Assembly: GCA_001917135.1 (NCBI GenBank)
Contig: MNTT01000007.1
Coordinates: 62,001 to 126,000, forward strand
Direction: 5' to 3'
DNA length: 64,000 bases
Source: Acetobacter sp. 46_36
Lineage (GTDB): Bacteria > Pseudomonadota > Alphaproteobacteria > RF32 > CAG-239
Of the stretch, positions 17,180-26,677 are shown piece after piece. The position numbers and the translations under genes were made by a program. Every line of letters starts with the position of its first letter. The stretch's first letter is position 1. Under the pieces are notes generated by a model that did no database searches, was not told the origin of the DNA, and saw nothing but the letters and a program-made list of their open reading frames with translations.

Positions 17180-18391
17180 ATGACCGAATACAAAACGATT
17201 AAAGATTTAGGCGATTTGAACGGAAAAGTTGTCATGCTGCGTGCAGATTTGAATGTTCCGATGGACGAAAATTTCAACGTTACCAATACGGCAAGAATTG
17301 ACAGAACCGTTCCGACAATTAAAACATTGATGGAAAAAGGTGCAAAAGTTGTCGTAATTTCGCATTTCGGCAGACCTGAAGGCAAAGGCGATATGAAAAA
17401 TTCTTTGTCCCATATTGTCAAAGATTTAGAAAAAGCACTGGGAAAACATGTCGTATTTGTTGACGACTGTATCGGTTCGAAAGTTGAAGATGCTGTCAAA
17501 AATATGAAAAATGACGAAGTTCTATTGTTAGAGAACCTGCGTTTTTATAACGAAGAAAAAAAGGGCGACGAAAATTTTGCCAAAGAACTGGTCAAACCTG
17601 CCGACGTTTATGTTTCAGATGCATTTTCCACCGCTCACCGCGCTCACGCTTCCATGGTTGCAGCTGCAAAGCTTTTGCCGTCTGCAATGGGGCTGTTAAT
17701 GGAAGAAGAAGTCAATGCGTTGTCTACCGGCTTGAACAACCCGGTTCGCCCGCTGATTGCAATTGTCGGCGGTTCCAAAGTTTCTACCAAGCTTGACCTG
17801 CTGAACAACCTGGTTAAGAAGGTTAACAAACTGGTCATTTCCGGCGGCATGGCGCATACTTTTATGAAAGCCAACGGCATTGATACCATTAATGAAAACA
17901 ACTCTTTGGTACAGATGGATATGTTGGATACGGCCAAAGAGATTATGGCCACAGCCAAAAGCAACAACTGTGAAATCATTCTGCCGACAGATGTTGTCGT
18001 ATCCAAGGAATTCAAACCGATGGCCGAGCATAAAACTGTCGATTTGGAACATATTCCGGCGGAGGGCTGGAGCCTGCTCGACGTAGGGGAAAAGACTATT
18101 GCCGCTATCAATGGCAAACTTGACGAATGCAAAACTTTGGTATGGAACGGTCCTCTCGGCGTATTTGAAATGAAACCGTTTGACAATGCAACAAATAAGG
18201 TGGCACAGCATGCAGCCGAGTTGACACAGGAAGGCAAGCTGACGTCTGTTGCCGGCGGCGGCGATACCGTTTCGGCTCTTGACAATGCCGGCGTTGCCGA
18301 CAAATTTACCTACATTTCGACGGCCGGCGGCGCGTTTCTGGAATGGATGGAAGGCAAAGAGCTTCCTGGCGTTGCTGTACTTGCAAAATAA
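17180..18391 (+). CDS. pgk: Phosphoglycerate kinase
   Basis: Pgk transfers the acyl phosphate of 1,3-bisphosphoglycerate to ADP. The 403-residue protein shows the N-domain MLRADLNVPMD, SHFGRPEGK and LENLRFYNEE substrate-binding loops, and the C-domain GGSKVSTKLDLL, VWNGPLGVFE and GGGDTVSAL nucleotide-binding loops. The ATG at 17180 has GAGG 9 bp upstream; the open frame begins at a TTG five codons earlier. It is the second gene after gap and ends in a strong terminator. Confidence 0.97.
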   Translation: MTEYKTIKDLGDLNGKVVMLRADLNVPMDENFNVTNTARIDRTVPTIKTLMEKGAKVVVISHFGRPEGKGDMKNSLSHIVKDLEKALGKHVVFVDDCIGSKVEDAVKNMKNDEVLLLENLRFYNEEKKGDENFAKELVKPADVYVSDAFSTAHRAHASMVAAAKLLPSAMGLLMEEEVNALSTGLNNPVRPLIAIVGGSKVSTKLDLLNNLVKKVNKLVISGGMAHTFMKANGIDTINENNSLVQMDMLDTAKEIMATAKSNNCEIILPTDVVVSKEFKPMAEHKTVDLEHIPAEGWSLLDVGEKTIAAINGKLDECKTLVWNGPLGVFEMKPFDNATNKVAQHAAELTQEGKLTSVAGGGDTVSALDNAGVADKFTYISTAGGAFLEWMEGKELPGVAVLAK

Positions 18392-18410
18392 CCAGAAATC
18401 ACGGTAAAAT

Positions 18411-18449
18411 AAAAAACAGAGACAAGATGCTATTTTGTCTCTGTTTTTT
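18411..18449 (+). terminator. Intrinsic terminator after pgk
   Basis: A long stem of up to 15 pairs (core ACAGAGACAA/TTGTCTCTGT, 18416-18425 and 18435-18444) with a 9-base loop continues into six T. The A-run on the left arm means it could also act on the minus strand. Confidence 0.9.
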
Positions 18450-18546
18450 ATATTATAATATTTTGTAATATTTTTTTCATACTATCCATACTTTTGAGTA
18501 TATATTTTTACTTGCTTTTAATATTTTGGCTTATAAACTTTTTTAC

Positions 18547-18563
18547 ATAACACATAGTGTTAT
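18547..18563. promoter_or_regulatory. Perfect palindrome upstream of the outer-membrane protein gene
   Basis: Two 7-bp arms, ATAACAC and GTGTTAT, are separated by ATA and lie 28 bp before the ATG at 18592. Size and symmetry suit a dimeric regulator's operator. No hairpin-plus-T-run context is present, so it is not a terminator. Confidence 0.5.
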
Positions 18564-18591
18564 ATTCCGAAACAAGATAGAGGAGTTTATC

Positions 18592-19371
18592 ATGAACTAC
18601 AGAACTATGTTATTAGCAACTGCTGCGGCGCTCTTCAGCTCTCAGGCAATGGCTGCAGATTTGACCAACCCGTTCTTTACGCCGGGCCAGGGACAAATCA
18701 CTTCCGATACAAACGTTGGCTATTACCGTGTCAAAGCAAAGCATGACGGCGGCGTTGCGGAAGGCTATTATGCAGCAGAAACGTTGGAATACGGAATTAC
18801 CGACAAGTTCAGCATCAACGGCACTATCGCCAATATGTTTGACACTCAGGGCGCGTATAATAACGATCATAACTTTGCATATCAAATCGGTGCAAAATAT
18901 AACACTAACTGCGACAAAGTTTTGTTCCAGGTTGCGGCTAATTATATGACATTTGAACCGCAGTCCTTTTATGGAAACGAAGCTTCAAACAAGTGGTATA
19001 AGAGGCTGGACGGCGAAGTCAAACTCGGTTATGACCTCGGCAACGGCCTGACTCCTTATGCTTCTTACAATATTTCTGGAAATATTGATGACAGCAACAG
19101 AGATTTGGATCAGTCGGTCAAAGCCGGTATTCATAAATATGCCGGAAAATATGCTCTTGATTTGGGTCTGCGTTATAACTTCAGCACAGACGGCGGACAC
19201 AGCCTGTACAACGGAAGCTACAATGATTTGTGGGCCGAAGCTGCCGCAGATTACTATGTTAAGGAAAACATCGCTGTCGGCATTTACGGAAGCTATCGTA
19301 TAGACGGCTCATATGACAAAGACTTGGATTATGCTTATACAGCTGGTGCCCATGTAAAAGTTCTGTTCTAA
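18592..19371 (+). CDS. Outer-membrane beta-barrel protein
   Basis: The 259-residue protein has a clear signal peptide (cleavage after QAMA, about residue 21). The mature part alternates polar and hydrophobic residues in short strands (YYRVKAKH, FSINGTIAN, FAYQIGAKY, LFQVAANYMTF, DGEVKLGYDLG, ALDLGLRYNF) and ends in Phe, the usual signal for Bam-dependent assembly. Tyr, Gly and Asn are frequent, as in small barrels. I cannot assign a substrate or a named family. AGGAG lies 7 bp before the ATG at 18592. It is monocistronic, with an upstream palindrome and a terminator with a GAAA loop, so it is probably regulated on its own and well expressed. Confidence 0.85.
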   Translation: MNYRTMLLATAAALFSSQAMAADLTNPFFTPGQGQITSDTNVGYYRVKAKHDGGVAEGYYAAETLEYGITDKFSINGTIANMFDTQGAYNNDHNFAYQIGAKYNTNCDKVLFQVAANYMTFEPQSFYGNEASNKWYKRLDGEVKLGYDLGNGLTPYASYNISGNIDDSNRDLDQSVKAGIHKYAGKYALDLGLRYNFSTDGGHSLYNGSYNDLWAEAAADYYVKENIAVGIYGSYRIDGSYDKDLDYAYTAGAHVKVLF

Positions 19372-19396
19372 TCAGAATAAAAGGGATTTACCGCGG

Positions 19397-19428
19397 GAGG
19401 ATTCAGAAATGAATCCTCTTTTTTTTAT
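19397..19428 (+). terminator. Intrinsic terminator with GAAA tetraloop
   Basis: A nine-pair stem GAGGATTCA/TGAATCCTC (19397-19405 and 19410-19418) closed by GAAA is followed by a run of T. Confidence 0.92.
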
Positions 19429-19562
19429 ATTGCAAAATAATTTTTAAAGTTTCTTAATATTAACAGCATATACTGTCGACATTGCAAAGTACTAAACTAA
19501 GCGGTATATATTTATCCGGAACAGTATACCGTTTGCGCAAAATTATACTTCGGGAGGATAAC

Positions 19563-21155
19563 ATGGCAAAAAAAGCAATCATTATCGGTGCAGGACCGGC
19601 CGGTCTGACAGCCGCTTACGAATTATTGACGAGAACCGATATTGAGCCGGTCATTCTGGAAGAAAACGATTTTGTCGGCGGCATCAGTGCCACACTGGAT
19701 TATAAACATAATAAAATCGACATGGGCGGACACCGCTTCTTCTCTAAATCGGAACGGGTTATGGATTGGTGGCTGAGTATCCTCCCTTTGCAGGGAAAAC
19801 CGGCCAAAGACGATATTTTGTTAGCTCGAGAAGTTGAACTGTCTTCAGCTGCCGATGCACCAGACCCGGAAAAAACTGACAAGGTTATGCTTAAACGCCA
19901 CCGCCTTTCCCGTATATATTACCTGAAAACGTTTTTCAGCTATCCGGTCAGCCTGAATATGGATACGATAAAAGGACTGGGATTATGGCGTATGTGCAAA
20001 ATCGGCTGCTCTTATCTTAAAGCTCTGGCTTTCCCGATTAAAGACGAGAAATCGCTTCAGGATTTTATGATTAACCGGTTCGGCCGGGAATTGTATCTGA
20101 CCTTTTTCAAAGACTATACGGAAAAGCTCTGGGGAATTGACTGTTCCAAAATTTCCGCCGAATGGGGAGCACAGAGGATTAAGGGAATTTCTATTTTAAA
20201 AGTTCTGAAACAAATGGCGAAAAATATCAGCGGCAACAAAGGCGGTGCCGTAGAAACCAGTTTTATAGACAGTTTCTTTTACCCCAAATTCGGACCGGGT
20301 CATATGTGGCAAAGCGTTGCCGGACTGGTGGAAGAAAAAGGCGGAAAGATATTATGCAAGCATAAAGTCATTCGCGTGGTTAAAAAGAACGGCAGGATTA
20401 CTTCTGTCGAAGCTCTTGACGATAAAGGGAAGTTACGGGTTTTTGAAGGGGATATTTTCATTTCTACAATGCCTGTCAAGGATTTGATTGCCAGCATGAC
20501 CGATGTTCCCGCAAAAATCAAAAAGATTGCCGACGGGCTTATGTACCGGGATTTCCGTACGGTCGGAATCCTTTTAAACAAATTAAAACTTAAAAACACG
20601 ACCCGTTTCAAAACCGTCAATAATATTGTACCGGATACTTGGATTTACATTCAGGAACGCGACGTAAAACTCGGGCGGCTGCAAATATTCAACAACTGGA
20701 GCCCGTATATGGTTAACGACTTTGAAAATACCGTCTGGATCGGTCTGGAATATTTCTGCAACGAACAGGATAAAATATGGACGGATGATGACGATACTTT
20801 TATTAAATTTGCCATAGAAGAAGCATCTCAAATAGGCATTTTTGACAAGGCTGACGTTTTAGATGCCTATACGCACCGTGTCAAGAAAGCTTATCCGGCT
20901 TACTTCGGAACCTATGACAAATTCGGAGATATCAAAGATTACGTGAATACCATTGACAATCTCTATCTTGTCGGCAGGAACGGCATGCACCGTTATAACA
21001 ATATGGATCATTCAACGTTGGCAGCGATGAAGACCGTAGACTTTATTCTCGGCGAATGCAATGACCGCGAGGAAATATGGTCGGTCAACACTGAAGCGGA
21101 TTACCATGAAGAAAAGGCCGACTCGTCATCGGCAAAGATTTCGGCTCAATCCTGA
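19563..21155 (+). CDS. FAD-dependent oxidoreductase, protoporphyrinogen-oxidase/UGM-like
   Basis: A 530-residue flavoprotein with an N-terminal Rossmann dinucleotide fold GAGPAGLTAAYEL, acid residues at the end of strand 2 (VILEENDFVGG) and the GGHRFFSKS motif typical of a clade annotated as NAD(P)/FAD oxidoreductase near polysaccharide genes. The C-terminus carries LVGRNGMHRYNNMDHST, the second FAD contact. Family members resemble protoporphyrinogen oxidase and UDP-galactopyranose mutase, but the reaction of this branch is not known to me. GGGAGGA lies just upstream of the ATG at 19563; the open frame starts 27 codons earlier. A GT-C-like membrane protein follows after 142 bp, which suggests a glycan or lipid-linked sugar role. 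Confidence 0.75.
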   Translation: MAKKAIIIGAGPAGLTAAYELLTRTDIEPVILEENDFVGGISATLDYKHNKIDMGGHRFFSKSERVMDWWLSILPLQGKPAKDDILLAREVELSSAADAPDPEKTDKVMLKRHRLSRIYYLKTFFSYPVSLNMDTIKGLGLWRMCKIGCSYLKALAFPIKDEKSLQDFMINRFGRELYLTFFKDYTEKLWGIDCSKISAEWGAQRIKGISILKVLKQMAKNISGNKGGAVETSFIDSFFYPKFGPGHMWQSVAGLVEEKGGKILCKHKVIRVVKKNGRITSVEALDDKGKLRVFEGDIFISTMPVKDLIASMTDVPAKIKKIADGLMYRDFRTVGILLNKLKLKNTTRFKTVNNIVPDTWIYIQERDVKLGRLQIFNNWSPYMVNDFENTVWIGLEYFCNEQDKIWTDDDDTFIKFAIEEASQIGIFDKADVLDAYTHRVKKAYPAYFGTYDKFGDIKDYVNTIDNLYLVGRNGMHRYNNMDHSTLAAMKTVDFILGECNDREEIWSVNTEADYHEEKADSSSAKISAQS

Positions 21156-21165
21156 ACAAAACTGC

Positions 21166-21193
21166 TTGAAACTGCTGCCGCAATTTTTATAAG
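21166..21193 (+). promoter_or_regulatory. Probable promoter for the GT-C-like gene
   Basis: TTGAAA (21166-21171), a 16-bp spacer and TATAAG (21188-21193) give a leader of about 100 bases before the ATG at 21298. Confidence 0.45.
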
Positions 21194-21297
21194 ATTTTGC
21201 GTGCTACAGTTTCCTGCATTCTTCGTTTTGTTACGACCGGTAAAGAGACCTGCCTTTTGCTCAGACAAACCCGCAGCTTTTATGAAAGTTTTATAAT

Positions 21298-22752
21298 ATG
21301 CACAAATTTATGGAAAAGCAGTTAAGAGATTTTGATGACAAGGCTCTTATCCGCATCTTTAAACTTTTTTCGGCAGCTGCGGCTCTGGTGCTTCTTTACG
21401 CCTTTTTCTTTTCGGGTTTCCAAATCGTCGACGAATTTGAACATCTGCATGCCTCTTGGCTGGTCAGCACGGGAAAAGTTCCGTATAAAGATTTTTTTGA
21501 ACATCATAATCCCCTACTGTGGTATCTGAGCGCGCCGCTGGTCAGTTTATTCTACGACAATGCCGTTATCTTTTACGTTATGCGCGGCGTCAGTGCAGGC
21601 ATTTCCGTGTTGACTCTGTTCTTTATTTACAAAACCGTTTTGCTTTATGCATCCAAGAGCGGAGCGTGGCTGGCCGTTGCGCTTACACTTGGAAACATTA
21701 TCACCGTTTATAATTTCAGCCAGTACCGCCCCGACAATTTTATGAACTGCTGTTTTATTATCGGCATTTATTATTGGTTTTGTTACATGAAGAGCCGGCA
21801 ATTGAAGTCGCTCGTCCTGTCTTTTCTGGGCTTTACCTTTTCAGCCCTGTTTTTGCAGAAAATCTCCCTGTTGCTTATTGCCGTTGAATGTCTGATACTC
21901 ATTATGGCCTTTGGCAAAAAAATGTCCTTTAAAGACATTACGCTGGCGGCGTTTCCGTCTTTGGGCGCGGCTGCCGTTTTTCTGCTTTTTCTGTATCAGC
22001 AGGGTGCATTTGCGGACTATATTGAACTAAACCTCCATTTTAACCGGGCTATGGTTGCTTACTTTGACAGAGGCTCCTTTTGGTATGGAAACCTATTGTT
22101 TTCTTTTTACGGACTGGCCTTGCTGGCTGCCATCCTTTTCTACCGGCAGGAAAATATCTATTTCCGGGCTCTTGCATGGATTTACGGAGCAGAGTTTATG
22201 ATGCGTCATTTTTATTTTGCGCCGCATCCGAATTATTATACGTTACTAACCATGCTGGCGGCAATGGTTTTTGCACCTGCGGTTTCCCGCATTCTGCCCC
22301 GGCACAAGCTTTTCGGACTGTTTCTGATTATCCTGCTGTTTGCAAGGCTGGGATTGTTGTTTAACACAGTGGATACCACTTCCGTCAAACATAACAGCTA
22401 TAAACACTATCTGTTGGCCGATTATGTTCATAAAAATTCGCAGCCTGACGATTATCTAATGAACGGATATGACAAAAATTTCAACATTTACCGGCCTGAT
22501 GTCAGTTATTACTGGTTCGGGCTGGATATGCTGCTGCCGATTATGGAATTGGAATATGACATTAAAGCAAAGCCCGACGTCAATGCCTTTATCGTAAAAT
22601 ACCGCCCGAAATTTATTTATGTGCAAAATTATCCCGACCTCAGGGCATACAGGACTTATGGCGAAAGCAGGTTCGCCCAGACCTTTATTCCCGAACTGGT
22701 GTGGGAACTTTACGAGAAAACACCATTTGAAAACCTGGCCGTATTAAAGTAA
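21298..22752 (+). CDS. GT-C-fold glycosyltransferase-like membrane protein
   Basis: The 484-residue protein has about ten membrane segments. After the first one comes FQIVDEFEHLHASWLVSTG and PYKDFFEHHNPLLWYLSAP, the loop with acidic residues (DE) and the HH-x-P pattern seen in GT39/ArnT-like transferases, which use polyprenyl-linked sugars at the outer face of the inner membrane. The last 100 residues form a small soluble domain. Acceptor and donor cannot be told. It follows the FAD oxidoreductase and precedes the mlaC-like gene by 58 bp. A second ATG four codons in is possible; neither has a strong ribosome site. Confidence 0.75.
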   Translation: MHKFMEKQLRDFDDKALIRIFKLFSAAAALVLLYAFFFSGFQIVDEFEHLHASWLVSTGKVPYKDFFEHHNPLLWYLSAPLVSLFYDNAVIFYVMRGVSAGISVLTLFFIYKTVLLYASKSGAWLAVALTLGNIITVYNFSQYRPDNFMNCCFIIGIYYWFCYMKSRQLKSLVLSFLGFTFSALFLQKISLLLIAVECLILIMAFGKKMSFKDITLAAFPSLGAAAVFLLFLYQQGAFADYIELNLHFNRAMVAYFDRGSFWYGNLLFSFYGLALLAAILFYRQENIYFRALAWIYGAEFMMRHFYFAPHPNYYTLLTMLAAMVFAPAVSRILPRHKLFGLFLIILLFARLGLLFNTVDTTSVKHNSYKHYLLADYVHKNSQPDDYLMNGYDKNFNIYRPDVSYYWFGLDMLLPIMELEYDIKAKPDVNAFIVKYRPKFIYVQNYPDLRAYRTYGESRFAQTFIPELVWELYEKTPFENLAVLK

Positions 22753-22810
22753 TTTATTTTTAATTCTTTTTGTGGTATACTTATGCAAAATACGACAAAA
22801 GGAATATTTG

Positions 22811-23476
22811 ATGATTAAGGTAATAACAGGAATTGTTTTCGGCTTATGGTTTGCACTGGCTCCGGCCCTTGCATCAACTGTCGCCGTAGACAGCCAAGAA
22901 GCAAAAATTTGGGCAAATACCAAAGGGCAGGAACTTTTGCAGGCATTGTCCGAATCTGACCCGATATCCAAATACTCCAAACTGGATAAGATGCTGACCG
23001 AAGACGTCAATTTGGATTATATCTCCAAATTTGTCATCGGGAAATATGCCAGATTAATGAACCGGGAACAGCAAGCCCGGTACAGCGACTTATTCCACCG
23101 TTATGTTTTGAGCCTTTATAAGCAAATCAACCTTAATTTTGATGCGGGAGCCATAGACTTTTCCATCGACAATGTGGTTGAACACCCTAATTTTACAACG
23201 GTCAACTGTACGGTCGACCCTACCCGGCTGATGGCGGAATTTAAAAATCTTGAGCCGCAAAAAATCCCGGTTAAGTTTAAGCTTATCCGCGGAGCCAGCA
23301 ATCGTATCCAGGCCGTTGACGTTGAAATTTCCGAAGTCAGTCTGGTTGTTGAATACCGCAAGCAATTTTACCGGATGATACGAGATGAAGATGAGGACAT
23401 GAACTGGTTTTTAGATAAGTTTAACGACAAAGTTTTAGCTAACGAAAAAGCCTTTTACAAAAATGCAGGCATATAA
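22811..23476 (+). CDS. mlaC: MlaC-type periplasmic phospholipid-binding protein (Ttg2D/HpnM family)
   Basis: The 221-residue protein has a signal peptide (cleavage near ALAS, about residue 20) and the family layout: a helical half with ISKFVIGKYARLMNREQQARYSDLFHRYV, then a strand half (VNCTVDP ... IPVKFKLIRG ... QAVDVEISEVSLVVEYRKQF). MlaC shuttles phospholipids between the MlaA site at the outer membrane and the MlaFEDB transporter. Here it stands apart from any mla ABC genes; two MlaD-type genes lie 12 kb away. The ATG at 22811 has AAGGA upstream. TATACT at 22776 with an upstream TG could be its -10 element. Confidence 0.85.
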   Translation: MIKVITGIVFGLWFALAPALASTVAVDSQEAKIWANTKGQELLQALSESDPISKYSKLDKMLTEDVNLDYISKFVIGKYARLMNREQQARYSDLFHRYVLSLYKQINLNFDAGAIDFSIDNVVEHPNFTTVNCTVDPTRLMAEFKNLEPQKIPVKFKLIRGASNRIQAVDVEISEVSLVVEYRKQFYRMIRDEDEDMNWFLDKFNDKVLANEKAFYKNAGI

Positions 23477-23646
23477 ACATTTTACGGCATTGCGGTTTCC
23501 GGTAATTTGCTGATTGACGGGAAACGATTAAAATTTTCCGGACAAGTTTTGCTTAAAAATTTTAAAATAGCGTTGTATTTTTTTTTCATTATGTTAAGGT
23601 AAAAGCAATTTTCAGGACAAAACTTACAAATATAAGGATTTTAGAA

Positions 23647-26124
23647 ATGGTAGAAAATGCCAGATATAACGGAAAAGCCTCTTTTGAAGAATGGAAAAAA
23701 GACTGGGAGCTGGAAGAACGCTATAATTTTAAAACAATTGAGAGCAAATGGCAGAAAATCTGGGAAGATGAGAAAGCATACAAAGTAGATATCGACCCGG
23801 AAAAAGAGAAATTTTATGCTCTGGTGGAATTTCCGTACCCGTCCGGCGCAGGCCTCCATGTCGGGCATCCCCGCTCTTACACGGCCTTGGACGTCATTGC
23901 ACGCAAAAAGCGTATGGAGGGATTGAATGTTCTGTATCCGATGGGGTTTGACGCGTTTGGTCTGCCAGCGGAAAATTACGCAGTAAAAACCGGCATTCAC
24001 CCGGCAATTTCTACCAAAGCGAACATTGCCAACTTTACACGTCAGTTGAAATCCATCGGTTTTTCGTTCGACTGGGACAGATGCTTCAATACCTGCGACC
24101 CGGAATATTACAAATGGACGCAGTGGATGTTCCTGAAATTTTATGAAAAGGGGCTGGCCTACAAATCTAAAATTGCAATCAACTGGTGTCCTTCCTGCAA
24201 AGTCGGCCTGGCAAATGAAGAAGTCGTTAACGGGTGTTGCGAACGCTGCGGTGCCGAAGTGGTACGCAAAGACAAAGAACAATGGATGATTGCCATTACA
24301 AAATATGCCGACCGCCTGATTGATGATTTGAAAGACGTTGATTTTATTGACAGAGTTAAGTCACAGCAGATAAACTGGATTGGACGTTCGCATGGCGCTG
24401 AACTAGATTTTGAAATTACCGACAATAACGGCGAAAGCTTGGGACGCAAACTAAAGGTATTTACAACCCGCCCGGATACGGCTTTCGGCGTAACTTATAT
24501 GGTTATGGCGCCGGAACACCAATATATTAAAGAACTGGCAGAGAAATTTGAGAACTGGAACGAAATTGTTGCGTATGTTGCGGAAGCAGCCAAAAAGTCT
24601 GACTTGCAGAGAACGGCAAACGACTCGAAAACCGGCGTTGAATTAAGAGGAATTAAGGCAAAGAATCCTTTCAATGATGCTCTTATTCCGATTTTTATCT
24701 CTGACTATGTTTTGACCGGTTACGGTACGGGTGCAATTATGGCGGTGCCGGCACATGACCAACGCGACTATGATTTCGCCAAAGTGTTTAACCTGCCGAT
24801 TATTCAGGTTCTGGAAGGCGGAGACATTTCCGAAAAGGCATTTGAAGAAGACGGCGCACATATCAATTCCGGCTTTTTGAACGGCATGGGCAAAGAAGAC
24901 GGCATTAAAGCGGCAATTGATTACGCTAAGGAAAAAGGGTTCGGCGAAGCAAAAATCAACTTCAAACTGCGCGACTGGGTTTTCTCCCGTCAGCGTTATT
25001 GGGGCGAACCTATTCCAATGGTTTACTGCGAACACTGCGGCTGGCAACCAATACCGGAGGATGAACTGCCGCTAAAGTTACCGGAAATTTCTGATTTTCT
25101 GCCAAACGACAACGGCGATTCTCCGCTGGCCAAGGCAACAGACTGGGTTAATACGACCTGCCCTAAATGCGGCGGACATGCCAGACGCGAAACGGATGTT
25201 ATGCCGAACTGGGCCGGTTCTTCATGGTATTTCCTGAGATACTGCGACCCGCATAATGACAAGGAATTTGCTTCAAAAGAGGCTCTCGACTATTGGATGA
25301 ACGTTGATTGGTATAACGGAGGCATGGAACATACGACACTGCACCTGCTTTACTCCCGTTTCTGGCATAAATTCCTGTATGACTGCGGTTATGTTCCGAC
25401 CAAGGAACCGTATAACAAGAGGACTTCCCACGGAATGATTTTGGCGGAAAACGGCGAGAAAATGTCAAAATCGCGCGGGAATGTAATCAATCCGGACGAA
25501 GTAATTGATGCTTACGGTGCGGACGCTTTCAGAATGTATGAAATGTTTATCGGCCCGTTTGATCAGGTTGCGATGTGGTCCGATGAAAGTTTGAACGGTG
25601 TTTATCGTTTTGTAAATAAAATATTTACGCTGTTTAACAAAGTTACAAAAGCAGCTCCTTCGGCGAAAGATTTGCAGGTAATGCACAAATGCATTATTGA
25701 TGTCAGCGAGCGTATTGAACAGATGAAGTTCAACACAGCTGTTTCCGCATTGATGACTTATGTCAACTATATGGCCGGCTTGCCCGAAGTTCCCGAAGAA
25801 ATGTATGCGGTTTTGTTAAAGCTCGTTTCCCCGTTTGCGCCGCATATCGCCGAAGAAATGTGGGCACGGCTGGGACACGATACACTGATTGTCAAAGAAA
25901 GCTGGCCGAAAGGCAATGCCGAACTGGCAAAAGACAATACGGTTACAATTGCCGTCCAGATTAACGGAAAAATGCGCGGAACCATAGAAGTTGAACGCGA
26001 CAGCGACAAAGAAAAGGTTATTGCCGCAGCCAAGCTGCTTGATAATGTTGCCCGTCAACTGACTGAAACCGAACCGAAAAAAATCATTGTTGTACCAAAT
26101 AGGATTGTAAACATTGTTTTGTAA
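23647..26124 (+). CDS. leuS: Leucyl-tRNA synthetase
   Basis: This class I synthetase charges tRNA-Leu. The 825-residue protein has the HIGH motif as HVGHPRSYT, the KMSKS motif as KMSKSRGNV, zinc-binding cysteines (WCPSCK ... CCERCG), and the CP1 editing domain marked by YGTGAIMAVPAHDQRD with the conserved Thr-rich TTRPDT loop. It carries about 25 extra residues before the usual start (KTIESKWQK); AAGGA lies 11 bp before the chosen ATG. lptE starts inside its last codons and holA follows, the alphaproteobacterial leuS-lptE-holA operon. Confidence 0.97.
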   Translation: MVENARYNGKASFEEWKKDWELEERYNFKTIESKWQKIWEDEKAYKVDIDPEKEKFYALVEFPYPSGAGLHVGHPRSYTALDVIARKKRMEGLNVLYPMGFDAFGLPAENYAVKTGIHPAISTKANIANFTRQLKSIGFSFDWDRCFNTCDPEYYKWTQWMFLKFYEKGLAYKSKIAINWCPSCKVGLANEEVVNGCCERCGAEVVRKDKEQWMIAITKYADRLIDDLKDVDFIDRVKSQQINWIGRSHGAELDFEITDNNGESLGRKLKVFTTRPDTAFGVTYMVMAPEHQYIKELAEKFENWNEIVAYVAEAAKKSDLQRTANDSKTGVELRGIKAKNPFNDALIPIFISDYVLTGYGTGAIMAVPAHDQRDYDFAKVFNLPIIQVLEGGDISEKAFEEDGAHINSGFLNGMGKEDGIKAAIDYAKEKGFGEAKINFKLRDWVFSRQRYWGEPIPMVYCEHCGWQPIPEDELPLKLPEISDFLPNDNGDSPLAKATDWVNTTCPKCGGHARRETDVMPNWAGSSWYFLRYCDPHNDKEFASKEALDYWMNVDWYNGGMEHTTLHLLYSRFWHKFLYDCGYVPTKEPYNKRTSHGMILAENGEKMSKSRGNVINPDEVIDAYGADAFRMYEMFIGPFDQVAMWSDESLNGVYRFVNKIFTLFNKVTKAAPSAKDLQVMHKCIIDVSERIEQMKFNTAVSALMTYVNYMAGLPEVPEEMYAVLLKLVSPFAPHIAEEMWARLGHDTLIVKESWPKGNAELAKDNTVTIAVQINGKMRGTIEVERDSDKEKVIAAAKLLDNVARQLTETEPKKIIVVPNRIVNIVL

Positions 26125-26677
26125 AAAGAGAAATATTATACCCGTTGCTGCTTTGATGCTTGTTTCTGCCTGCGGGTTTGAGCCATTATACGTGGAGAAA
26201 AAATCTTCCGGCCAATGGTATTATGATAATAAATTTGATACCGGTATCAAAGAGGAAATGGCCAGTGTTAAAGTCGAGCTGATTCAGGACAGAATCGGCC
26301 AGCTTATCCGCAATGACCTTCTTGACAAGCTTTCCCCAAAAGGCGAGCCTAAACATGCCAAATATATTTTAAGCGTTACAAGCATTAACAAGCAGGAAAT
26401 TGACCAGGCTCTGCGCAATGATATTACGGCTACCCGCAAAAAGGTTATTTACAAGGTAACATATGTTTTGCGGAATCCCGAAAGGAAGACTCTGATTAAC
26501 GGCACAAGTGTCGCCTATACGGGATATGATATTCTGCGCGACCCGTATTCAACAACTTTTGCCCAAAAGAAAGTTGAAAAAAATGCCGCAAAAATCATAG
26601 CAAATGATATTTCGCTGCGTCTCGGGGCATATTTCCATTCTCTGCAGACCAAACGGGGCGATCCGGATGAATATTAA
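26114..26677 (+). CDS. lptE: LPS-assembly lipoprotein LptE
   Basis: LptE is the outer-membrane lipoprotein that plugs the LptD barrel and helps place LPS at the surface. The 187-residue protein has a lipobox LVSAC with GFEPLY directly after the cysteine, the hallmark of alphaproteobacterial LptE. The start is a TTG at 26114, overlapping the end of leuS by 11 bp, with AGGA upstream; no ATG precedes the signal peptide. It overlaps holA by 11 bp, so the three genes are probably translationally coupled. Partners in this window are the LptCA fusion and LptB. Confidence 0.88.
   Translation: MFCKKRNIIPVAALMLVSACGFEPLYVEKKSSGQWYYDNKFDTGIKEEMASVKVELIQDRIGQLIRNDLLDKLSPKGEPKHAKYILSVTSINKQEIDQALRNDITATRKKVIYKVTYVLRNPERKTLINGTSVAYTGYDILRDPYSTTFAQKKVEKNAAKIIANDISLRLGAYFHSLQTKRGDPDEY

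Noticed and set aside
17644..18303. 219-codon minus-strand open frame inside pgk
   Set aside because: It is wholly within conserved pgk coding sequence and has the Ser/Leu-rich composition of a shadow frame.
23641..24282. 213-codon minus-strand open frame across the leuS start
   Set aside because: It is antisense to the HIGH-motif region of leuS; Phe/Arg/Cys-rich shadow composition.
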